DNA of 5,597 bases. Source: JBHIBR01 sp046759145 [NCBI: Nitrospinota bacterium]. Its GTDB lineage: Bacteria > UBA8248. Of the stretch, positions 1 to 4,740 are shown piece by piece; positions within the stretch are counted from its first letter, which is position 1; each line of letters begins with the position of its first letter. The notes beneath the pieces are model-generated. The model saw only the letters and a list, made by a program, of their open reading frames with translations, had not been told where the DNA came from and did no database searches. The position numbers were made by a program, and so were the translations under genes. The stretch covers positions 1 through 5,597 of the forward strand of contig JBHIBR010000136.1 of the NCBI GenBank assembly GCA_046759145.1. Direction: 5' to 3'.

Positions 1-1
1 G

Positions 2-217
2 CTTCGCTTCCGGGAGTTCTGTTGGGCGCCGGGGGCGGGGATGCTGCCGGCACCCCTGGCCTACACCTACCTGGGGGAGCGTTTCGGCGAGGGGGAGGGC
101 TGGGGTTGGGCGACCCTGGGGCTCATGCTGGCGTTTGTGATCTTCTTTCTCCTTGCGCGCCGGAGGCTCTCCGGCCGGAGGACGGCCGGCGAGGAGACCT
201 CATCCTCGGCCCGATAG
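2..217 (+). CDS. C-terminal end of a TVP38/TMEM64 (DedA-like) membrane protein, 5' truncated
   Basis: The reading frame is open from base 2 to a TAG at 215-217 and gives 71 residues of a protein whose start lies left of the window. It begins with an amphipathic stretch containing GMLPAPLAYTYLGE (residues 13-26). This resembles the conserved 'GmlPgt..Y.ylG' segment near the end of TVP38/TMEM64 (VTT-domain, SNARE-associated) inner-membrane proteins. A hydrophobic helix follows at residues 36-52, then an Arg-rich cytoplasmic-type tail (ARRRLSGRR) and a polar Ser/Glu end, consistent with the positive-inside rule. Proteins of this group are often annotated only as membrane proteins, and some DedA-family members act in lipid carrier transport; no substrate can be read from this fragment. 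The family call rests on a short segment. The membrane-protein call is firmer. Confidence 0.6.
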   Translation, partial: LRFREFCWAPGAGMLPAPLAYTYLGERFGEGEGWGWATLGLMLAFVIFFLLARRRLSGRRTAGEETSSSAR

Positions 218-350
218 CCCTCCGTAGGAGCCCCAAGACGCGGGCTCTTGAGGGGGCCCTGTGCTATCCTAGGGCCTTGCGCAGAGGGGAGGGCTGTTTC
301 CCGTCCGCAGCGGCGTCTTCGCTACGCGCAGATGCGCCGCTTGAGATGTG

Positions 351-356
351 GGGAGG
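351..356 (+). promoter_or_regulatory. Ribosome binding site deciding the dehydrogenase start
   Basis: GGGAGG ends 8 bases before the GTG at 365. The other in-frame starts, TTG 248 and ATG 332, have no comparable purine tract at the right distance. Family alignment also places the start close to the first beta strand (IRFRW), which supports GTG 365. Confidence 0.65.
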
Positions 357-364
357 CACGGGCC

Positions 365-1516
365 GTGGGGAGCATCCGTTTCCGGTGGACCACGCCCATC
401 TTCGCGGGCTTCGGAGAGATTGCCCGGCTGGGGCGCGAGGCCAGGAAGTGGGGAGATGGCGCCCTTCTCGTGACCGACAGGACGCTCGTAGAACTCGGCC
501 ACGCCGAGCGGGCGGAGGCGGCCCTCTCGGAGGCGGGGGTCCGCTCTCATCGTTTCGACCGGGTGGTGCCGAATCCGACTCTGGATGTCGTCGGGGCATG
601 CGCGGACCGCTTCCGCGAGGTGGGGGCGGACCTCCTCGTGGGCCTGGGTGGGGGGAGCGCCATGGACGCCGCGAAAGCGGCGGGGGTTTTGGTCGCGGGC
701 GGGGGAAACCTTGCGGACTACGAGGGGCTGGGCCGGATCCGCTTTGAGCTTCCCCCTCTCATCGCCCTCCCCACCACGGCGGGCACGGGAAGCGAAGTCA
801 CCCCCGCCGCGGTGGTGACGGACCCCGACGCCCGCCACAAGGTCAACCTCGTGTCCTCCTCCCTGGTCCCCCGGGTTGCCATCCTGGATCATGACCTGGT
901 GGTGGGCCTCCCCTCGCCTCTTGCCGCCGAGACCGGGATGGACGCCCTCACCCACGCCATCGAGTCGTTCGTCTCAAGCTCGGCGACCCCCTTCAGCGAG
1001 GCGCTCAGCCGGGGCGCCCTTCGACTTATCGCGGAGCACCTCCGGCCCTTCGTCGCTAACACTCTGAACCGGGAGGCGGCAGCAGGCATGCATCTCGCTG
1101 CCACCCTGGCCGGGGCGGCTTTCGCCAACTCCGGGTTGGGGACAGTCCACGCCCTCTCCCATCCTCTCACCTGCTACCACGGCATACCCCACGGCCTCGC
1201 CAACGCCCTCCTGCTGCCTGCCGTGCTGGAGTACAACCTCATCGCGGACCTCCCCAAATTCGCAGAGGTGGCCGAGACCCTGGGCGAGGATATCCAGGGG
1301 CTCCCCCTTCGGGAGGGAGCATCGGCGGCGGTCGAGGCCATCCGGAACCTTATCCAGGATCTCGCTCTTCCCTCCGGCCTCGGGGAGCTGGGCATGGAGG
1401 AGACGCACCTCGACGCCATGGCTGAGGACGCTATCGCGACCTCCGGGACCATTCCCATCGACCCCCGCCAGGCCGACCACGAAACCCTCGTCGCCCTCTA
1501 TCGGGCCGCGATGTAA
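365..1516 (+). CDS. Iron-containing (group III) alcohol dehydrogenase
   Basis: A complete protein of 383 residues, the usual size for the family, which interconverts alcohols and aldehydes or ketones with NAD(P)H in the cytoplasm. The N-terminal Rossmann-like half carries LLVTD (Asp38), then GGGSAMDAAK at about 95-104 for the dinucleotide phosphates and PTTAGTGSEVT at 136-146. Asp38 aligns with Asp39 of E. coli FucO, which favours NAD over NADP. The helical C-terminal half has the full metal site: Asp193 and His197 (MDALTH), His262 (VHALSH) and His276 (IPHG), matching FucO Asp196, His200, His263 and His277 almost residue for residue. I chose GTG 365 because a GGGAGG lies 8 bases upstream and because the longer frame from TTG 248 adds 39 residues with no family counterpart. 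The substrate cannot be told: butanol, lactaldehyde, methanol, hydroxybutyrate and maleylacetate enzymes share this fold. It lies 147 bases after the membrane protein gene, so it may have its own promoter, though I see no convincing one. Confidence 0.93.
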   Translation: MGSIRFRWTTPIFAGFGEIARLGREARKWGDGALLVTDRTLVELGHAERAEAALSEAGVRSHRFDRVVPNPTLDVVGACADRFREVGADLLVGLGGGSAMDAAKAAGVLVAGGGNLADYEGLGRIRFELPPLIALPTTAGTGSEVTPAAVVTDPDARHKVNLVSSSLVPRVAILDHDLVVGLPSPLAAETGMDALTHAIESFVSSSATPFSEALSRGALRLIAEHLRPFVANTLNREAAAGMHLAATLAGAAFANSGLGTVHALSHPLTCYHGIPHGLANALLLPAVLEYNLIADLPKFAEVAETLGEDIQGLPLREGASAAVEAIRNLIQDLALPSGLGELGMEETHLDAMAEDAIATSGTIPIDPRQADHETLVALYRAAM

Positions 1517-1517
1517 G

Positions 1518-1555
1518 AGCGGGCACGGGCCCGCTGCCGGATTCCATCTTTTTTT
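1518..1555 (+). terminator. Probable terminator of the dehydrogenase gene
   Basis: Directly after the TAA, AGCGGGC (1518-1524) pairs perfectly with GCCCGCT (1529-1535) around a 4-base loop. Seven Ts follow at 1549-1555. The T run starts 13 bases after the stem, further than in a textbook intrinsic terminator, so efficiency may be modest. The hairpin is also half of the 19-bp inverted repeat shared with 1815-1833. Confidence 0.5.
1519..1537 (+). repeat. 19-bp inverted repeat, left copy
   Basis: These 19 bases are the exact reverse complement of 1815-1833. Each copy is itself a GCGGGC-N4-GCCCGC hairpin, so the two can also be read as direct repeats of the stem with the loop flipped (ACGG against CCGT). 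The match extends past the palindromic core into a shared flanking TGC/GCA. Confidence 0.75.
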
Positions 1556-1757
1556 GAGCCCCCCTTGGCACCCGGGGTGCCCGCCGGCATCCGGGAGCTA
1601 GGAAGAATGGGCGTTATCGCTCCCCGCCGAGGCGGGGGGGGGTGCGCCGCCCCGAGGGAGCCGCAAGGCAGTTCGTCCGAACCTCCGGGCCACACCCTCG
1701 CGATCCGGCGTCTCACGCTTTCAACCATTTGAAATAGGAGGGATTATAAAAAATAGC

Positions 1758-1786
1758 TTGACAATTTCTAGCGCTTGACCTATTTT
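1758..1786 (+). promoter_or_regulatory. Strong sigma-70-type promoter upstream of terS
   Basis: A perfect -35 box TTGACA (1758-1763) is separated by 17 bases from a -10 box TATTTT (1781-1786), inside an AT-rich island in otherwise GC-rich DNA. Transcription would start near 1793 and run into the terminator at 1818-1844 before reaching terS at 1857. The hexamer CTTGAC occurs twice, at 1757-1762 and 1774-1779, 17 bases apart, each preceded by TAGC. This could be a second overlapping promoter element or tandem protein-binding sites. This is the only promoter-like sequence I see that could drive terS and terL. Confidence 0.65.
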
Positions 1787-1814
1787 CGTTATATCTTCGC
1801 AAGAGCGAGCATCT

Positions 1815-1833
1815 GCAGCGGGCCCGTGCCCGC
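1815..1833 (-). repeat. 19-bp inverted repeat, right copy
   Basis: Exact reverse complement of 1519-1537. Here the hairpin is immediately followed by a T-rich tract on the + strand and so forms a better terminator than the left copy. Confidence 0.75.
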
Positions 1834-1844
1834 CTTTTCTTTTT
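1818..1844 (+). terminator. Intrinsic terminator in the terS leader
   Basis: GCGGGC (1818-1823) pairs with GCCCGC (1828-1833) around the loop CCGT. It is followed by a C and then TTTTCTTTTT at 1835-1844. It lies between the promoter at 1758-1786 and the terS start, so a transcript from that promoter would stop after roughly 50 bases unless the terminator is bypassed. Bases 1832-1847, from the stem end through GGG, recur exactly at 4713-4728. Confidence 0.7.
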
Positions 1845-1856
1845 GGGGAAAAATGG

Positions 1857-2489
1857 GTGACGACGGCCACAACCAGGAGGAAGAAAGGAGTCGAGGGGGT
1901 CCGGGGTGAGAAGGCCGTTCGACGGAAGGCACTTACGCGCAGGCCGACGCGCGAGCAGGTCGAGGCTGAGTGCCAGAAAATCCTGGAGCTCTGGGCCGCG
2001 GGCATGGGCGATTCGGAGGCCCGCCAACTTGTCGGCCTCACCGAAGCCCAGTACCTCTCGAGGGTCTACCGAATCGCCCAGGCCGAATGGGGCAGTCGCG
2101 AGGGCGTCTGGCCGAAGTTCCTGGCCCGGGCGATGGCGCGCTATCGCGATTACCAGCGGGTCTACCGCCTGGCCATGGAGAGCACCCCCTCGGCCCGCCT
2201 CAAGGTGGCCCTCGCCGCCCTGATGGCCATGAGCGCCCTGGACCGGGACATCATCGAGGTGGGCCAGCGCCTGGGGGTCTACCCCCGGGCGGCGGAGCCC
2301 GAAGGGGAGGGTCCCGAGCTGGCCTTCCGGACCCTCATCCTGGAGGCTGCAAGACGTGCCGAGTCGGCCCGATTGCCTCAGGGTAAGGCGGAGGTATTTC
2401 TCGGCCAGCCCCGCGCTCTCCCCGAAGGTTCGAAGGAGGAAGTGGAGGAGAAGGCAGGCCCAGAGGCAGATGATCGCGAGGGAGGCTGA
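1857..2489 (+). CDS. Probable phage terminase small subunit
   Basis: A 210-residue soluble protein directly upstream of, and overlapping by 20 bases, the large terminase gene. Small terminases bind the phage packaging site and present DNA to the large subunit. Visible parts are a very basic N-terminus (residues 7-33); a helix-turn-helix-like segment at about 38-72 (LELWAAGMGDSEARQLVGLT), as expected for DNA binding; a mainly helical middle at 88-142 that could oligomerise; and an acidic Glu-rich tail at 188-210. The start is GTG 1857, with GGGGAA (1845-1850) 6 bases upstream; no other in-frame start occurs before residue 50. No residue motif is diagnostic because small terminases diverge fast, so the call rests on the HTH-like segment, size and position. 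A phage DNA-binding regulator is the main alternative. Confidence 0.65.
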   Translation: MTTATTRRKKGVEGVRGEKAVRRKALTRRPTREQVEAECQKILELWAAGMGDSEARQLVGLTEAQYLSRVYRIAQAEWGSREGVWPKFLARAMARYRDYQRVYRLAMESTPSARLKVALAALMAMSALDRDIIEVGQRLGVYPRAAEPEGEGPELAFRTLILEAARRAESARLPQGKAEVFLGQPRALPEGSKEEVEEKAGPEADDREGG

Positions 2490-3885
2490 GCTCTGGGCGG
2501 GGTTTTACGCCGAGCCCGAACGCTTCGTCCGCAGCGTCCTCAAGGCCGCCCCCGACCCCTGGCAGGGGGAGGCCCTTCGGGCGGTGGCCGAGAAGCCACG
2601 GGTGGCCATACGGGCGGGCAATGGCCCCGGCAAGACGGCCGTCGCCGCCTGGGCGCTCCTGTGGTTTCTAGCCACCCGGCCATATCCCAAGGTACCCTGC
2701 ACCGCGCCCAAGGAGAAGCAGCTCTTCGACGTCCTCTGGGCCGAGGTGCACAAGTGGCTCAGGGACTCTCCCCTCGCTCCCTTCTTCGGCTGGGAGCGGA
2801 CGCGGGTCTTCTTCAGGGGAGACCCTGCGGAGTGGTTCGCAGCCGCCCGCACGGCCAGGGCGCCGGAGAACCTTCAGGGTTTTCACGCAAAAGACCTCCT
2901 CTTCATCGTGGACGAGGCGAGCGGCGTGGCCGACCCCGTGCTCGGGGCGGTCGAGGCGGCCTTGACCACCGAGGGGGCGAAGGCGCTCCTCATCGGGAAC
3001 CCGATTCGCACCTCGGGCTACTTCTATGACACCTTTCACAAAGACCGGGCGCTCTGGGACTGCCACAGGGTGAGCGGCCTGGAGTCGCCCCGCGTGTCGC
3101 AGGAGTTTGTCGAATCTCTCCGCCGCCGCTACGGCGAGGAGAGCGCCGTCTTCCGGGTGCGGGTGCTGGGCGAGTTCCCGGAGGGGGACTCCGAAGGTTT
3201 CCTCCCCCTCTCCCTGGTGGAAGCGGCCCTCGCGCGGGAGCTTGAGCCTGAGGGCGATGTGGAGCTCGGGGTGGATGTGGCCCGCTTCGGGGGGGACCGG
3301 ACGGCCCTCTGTGTGAGGCGGGGTGCAGTGGCTCTTTCTCTCTGGGCGGCGCCCCGGGAGGACCTGATGGCCACCTGCGGGCGGATCGTGCGCGCCATCG
3401 CGGAGTGGGATGCGCGGGCGGCGAAAGTGGACGAAGGGGGACTCGGCGCTGGCGTCGTGGACCGCCTTCGGGAGATGCAGAGGGAGGGCCACGAAGGGCT
3501 CGAAGGAGCGCGAATCGAAGGGGTGAACGCCGCCCGCCGGGCGCGGCACCCCGAGGCCTACGCGGGCCTTCGGGACGAGCTCTGGGGGGCGCTCCGGGCG
3601 CGGCTCGAGGCGGGAGAGATCGACTTGAGCCGCCTCGCCGAAGATGACGAGCTGGTGGCCGAGCTCACCACCCCCCGTTTTCGGCTCACCTCCCGGGGCC
3701 AGGTCAAGGTGGAGGGAAAGGACGAGCTCAAGAGTCGCGGCCTCGCGAGCCCCGACAAGGCCGACGCCCTGATCCTCGCCTTCGCCCCCACCTTCGCGGG
3801 CCCGCCCGCCGCCGAGGCGGGCCTTGAGCCGGTGGGGAGTCCCTTCGGCAGGGGAAGGCTGGGCTTGTGGGGGAGGGCGCGTTGA
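2470..3885 (+). CDS. Phage terminase large subunit (packaging ATPase and nuclease)
   Basis: A 471-residue motor protein that cuts concatemeric phage DNA and pumps it into the procapsid through the portal. The N-terminal ATPase has a Walker A loop RAGNGPGKT at 48-56, a Walker B LLFIVDEA at 143-150 (Asp148, catalytic Glu149) and a coupling-type GNP at 176-178. The C-terminal RNase H-like nuclease has GVDVARFGGD at 267-276 (Asp269), KVDEGGLGAG (Asp321) and SPDKADALILAF (Asp432), which match the three acidic metal-binding positions. Both activities therefore look intact and the length is normal. I chose ATG 2470 because the frame upstream of it is a low-complexity Arg-rich run overlapping terS. 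The nearest Shine-Dalgarno, AGAGG at 2462-2466, is close (3 bases), and a stronger GGAGGAG lies at 2444-2450, so coupling to terS translation is likely. The stop codon is embedded in the promoter of the next cassette. Confidence 0.95.
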   Translation: MIAREAELWAGFYAEPERFVRSVLKAAPDPWQGEALRAVAEKPRVAIRAGNGPGKTAVAAWALLWFLATRPYPKVPCTAPKEKQLFDVLWAEVHKWLRDSPLAPFFGWERTRVFFRGDPAEWFAAARTARAPENLQGFHAKDLLFIVDEASGVADPVLGAVEAALTTEGAKALLIGNPIRTSGYFYDTFHKDRALWDCHRVSGLESPRVSQEFVESLRRRYGEESAVFRVRVLGEFPEGDSEGFLPLSLVEAALARELEPEGDVELGVDVARFGGDRTALCVRRGAVALSLWAAPREDLMATCGRIVRAIAEWDARAAKVDEGGLGAGVVDRLREMQREGHEGLEGARIEGVNAARRARHPEAYAGLRDELWGALRARLEAGEIDLSRLAEDDELVAELTTPRFRLTSRGQVKVEGKDELKSRGLASPDKADALILAFAPTFAGPPAAEAGLEPVGSPFGRGRLGLWGRAR

Positions 3886-3911
3886 CGAGCAAGAGGGCGG
3901 GCACTGATAAT
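3882..3911 (+). promoter_or_regulatory. Promoter of the two-gene cassette, overlapping the terL stop codon
   Basis: TTGACG (3882-3887, five of six consensus bases) is separated by 18 bases from GATAAT (3906-3911, five of six). The TGA of terL is the middle of the -35 box. Transcription would begin near 3918, leaving a leader of about 36 bases before the ATG at 3954. The leader contains a 6-bp inverted repeat (GCGGGG at 3914-3919, CCCCGC at 3947-3952) whose right arm lies between the Shine-Dalgarno and the start codon. Confidence 0.6.
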
Positions 3912-3953
3912 GAGCGGGGATTCGACGCCACATCTTCTCGATGGAGCCCCGCC

Positions 3954-4298
3954 ATGACCGCACGCCCTGCACGGAAGAAGGCAAAGGCCGCCGCTAGGGT
4001 GCCGGGGGAAGTGCGGGCATTCGCCGAGGAGCGGGGGTTGCTCAGGGCCGTCGAGGAAGCTCCCTCGAAGGCGAGGGAAATCTTCCCGGGATTCGTCGAC
4101 CTGTCGGTGTCGGTCGATCACGACCCCGAGGTGGAGGGCTGGGATTACATCCGATTTGATGTCCAGTTGGACTGCGGGGTGGAAGAAGCTCTCGACGCGA
4201 AGCGGCGCTTCAACCGCTGGCTCCGGGAGGTGATCCCGCCCGGGTCGTTCCTCCTCGTCGGGGTGGTCCTGAGCTTCGTGGACGATGGATCCCCTTGA
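3954..4298 (+). CDS. Small protein of unknown family, partner of the downstream HEPN-like protein (possible antitoxin)
   Basis: A 114-residue protein I cannot assign to a named family. It has a basic Lys/Arg/Ala tail at 4-16, a helical region at about 18-44, and then an alternating acidic beta-rich part (LSVSVDHDPEVEGWDYIRFDV, written here only as the pattern at 50-70). A helix follows (EEALDAKRRFNRWL, 77-90), then a hydrophobic strand near the end (SFLLVGVVLSFV, 98-109). It has no nucleotidyltransferase GSxxxG motif, so it is not the MNT partner known from HepT/MntA pairs. ATG 3954 is preferred: GGAG at 3943-3946 lies 7 bases upstream and the start falls just downstream of a good promoter. 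GTG 3867 or TTG 3882 would add 24-29 low-complexity residues. It overlaps the next gene by 14 bases, so the two proteins are probably made together, as in toxin-antitoxin pairs. Sampled GC is about 55%, far below terL. The antitoxin role is an inference from gene order and size. Confidence 0.6.
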   Translation: MTARPARKKAKAAARVPGEVRAFAEERGLLRAVEEAPSKAREIFPGFVDLSVSVDHDPEVEGWDYIRFDVQLDCGVEEALDAKRRFNRWLREVIPPGSFLLVGVVLSFVDDGSP

Positions 4299-4671
4299 TT
4301 TCCTCGCCCTCGCCGAAAGGCTTGCCAAGGAAGCTGGCGAGGCAGCACTGCGCAGCGCCATCAGCTGGGCTTATTATGGGGTATTCATCCACATCCGGGA
4401 CGACCTGGAGCAGCGGGGTTTATTCATCGGGAAAGCTGGGGGTGAGCACGAGGAAATTCCAAAAAGGCTCGAAGAGGCTGGCGAGCAGCAAACTGCGGAC
4501 GATCTCCGAGACCTTCGGATCGAGCGAAGGCGCGCTGATTACGAGATGCGACGGAGCTTCGTGCAGAGGGATGCCCTGGCGGCCTGCCAGGCTGCTGGGC
4601 ATGTCCACAGGGCTTTCGGCTCCATCGATCCTCTGAATTTCGCCAAGGCCAAGAAGGCGACGCCTCCTTAA
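4285..4671 (+). CDS. HEPN-domain-like protein (possible toxin or RNA-acting effector)
   Basis: A 128-residue, mostly helical protein. The pattern FLALAERLA...A-RSAISWAYYGVFIHIRD (residues 6-39), a mid-helix with H55EEIPKRL, and LRDLRIERRRADYEM (74-88) followed by a helical tail reproduces the layout of small HEPN proteins ('RSAxSRAYYAxFH ... H ... L..LR..RN.ADY'). HEPN proteins are often RNases in toxin-antitoxin, abortive infection and CRISPR systems. However, I cannot find the canonical Rx4-6H catalytic motif: every His lies too far from a preceding Arg, and the position usually Asn in 'RN.ADY' is Arg. The protein may use other residues, or bind without cutting. The ATG overlaps the upstream stop by 14 bases and has only a weak Shine-Dalgarno, implying translational coupling. 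Sampled GC is 57-62%, against more than 70% in the adjacent phage genes. The tail (PLNFAKAKKATPP) is poorly conserved-looking. Confidence 0.75.
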   Translation: MDPLDFLALAERLAKEAGEAALRSAISWAYYGVFIHIRDDLEQRGLFIGKAGGEHEEIPKRLEEAGEQQTADDLRDLRIERRRADYEMRRSFVQRDALAACQAAGHVHRAFGSIDPLNFAKAKKATPP

Positions 4672-4699
4672 GTTCTCTTTCACATTCGGAAATTGTCGT

Positions 4700-4725
4700 G
4701 GCCCCTCCGGGGGCCTTTTCTTTTT
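4700..4725 (+). terminator. Intrinsic terminator closing the cassette, in the portal leader
   Basis: GGCCCC (4700-4705) pairs with GGGGCC (4710-4715) around the loop TCCG, followed at once by TTTTCTTTTT (4716-4725). It lies 29 bases after the HEPN-like gene and 15 bases before the portal ATG. Bases 4713-4728 are identical to 1832-1847 in the terS leader. No promoter fits between it and the portal gene. Confidence 0.8.
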
Positions 4726-4732
4726 GGGAGAG
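4726..4732 (+). promoter_or_regulatory. Ribosome binding site of the portal gene
   Basis: GGGAGAG begins at the very base after the terminator T tract and ends 8 bases before ATG 4741. It fixes the portal start and shows that terminator and ribosome binding site are fused into one short element. Confidence 0.7.
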
Positions 4733-4740
4733 ATTTTTCC

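Larger units (their letters stand above)
1517..1856. other. 340-base gene-free junction between host-type genes and the phage packaging genes
   Basis: No open frame here looks like a real gene on either strand. From left to right it holds the dehydrogenase terminator; a GC-rich part with a 7-bp hairpin (CCCCGCC at 1622-1628 against GGCGGGG at 1631-1637) running into nine consecutive Gs at 1634-1642; and an AT-rich island at about 1725-1800 containing a strong promoter. It ends with a terminator hairpin just before terS. I looked for a tRNA gene, a tRNA 3' end or a direct-repeat attachment site at this junction and saw none. It is the likely left edge of the phage segment, but the exact boundary cannot be fixed from one side. 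Confidence 0.6.

Noticed and set aside
255-276. Inverted repeat GGCCCT/AGGGCC and a TATCCT box upstream of the dehydrogenase
   Set aside because: The hairpin lacks a T tract and the box has no -35 hexamer at 16-18 bases, so neither a terminator nor a promoter can be supported.
22-747. Open frame on the + strand of 241 codons overlapping the membrane protein end and the dehydrogenase
   Set aside because: Its Gly/Arg/Pro-rich translation is typical of an off-frame, and both genes it overlaps are recognisable in another frame.
1622-1642. GC hairpin running into nine Gs, considered as a terminator, RNA gene or attachment site
   Set aside because: It has no T tract on either side, no tRNA-like arms and no repeat of its sequence elsewhere in the window.
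1854-1910. An 18-residue open frame starting ATG at 1854, three bases before the terS GTG in another frame
   Set aside because: It sits behind the same purine tract and could be translated, but it has no recognisable content and GTG 1857 gives the full terS. I see no slippery sequence suggesting frameshifting.
2668-3984. Long open frame on the - strand (438 codons) opposite terL
   Set aside because: It mirrors the GC-rich third positions of terL, has a Pro/Arg/His/Gly-rich composition with no recognisable domain, and the + strand has clear terminase motifs.
3954-4671. Assignment of the cassette as a classical MntA/HepT (MNT-HEPN) pair
   Set aside because: The partner lacks the GSxxxG and paired-Asp nucleotidyltransferase motif, and the HEPN-like protein lacks the Rx4-6H motif.
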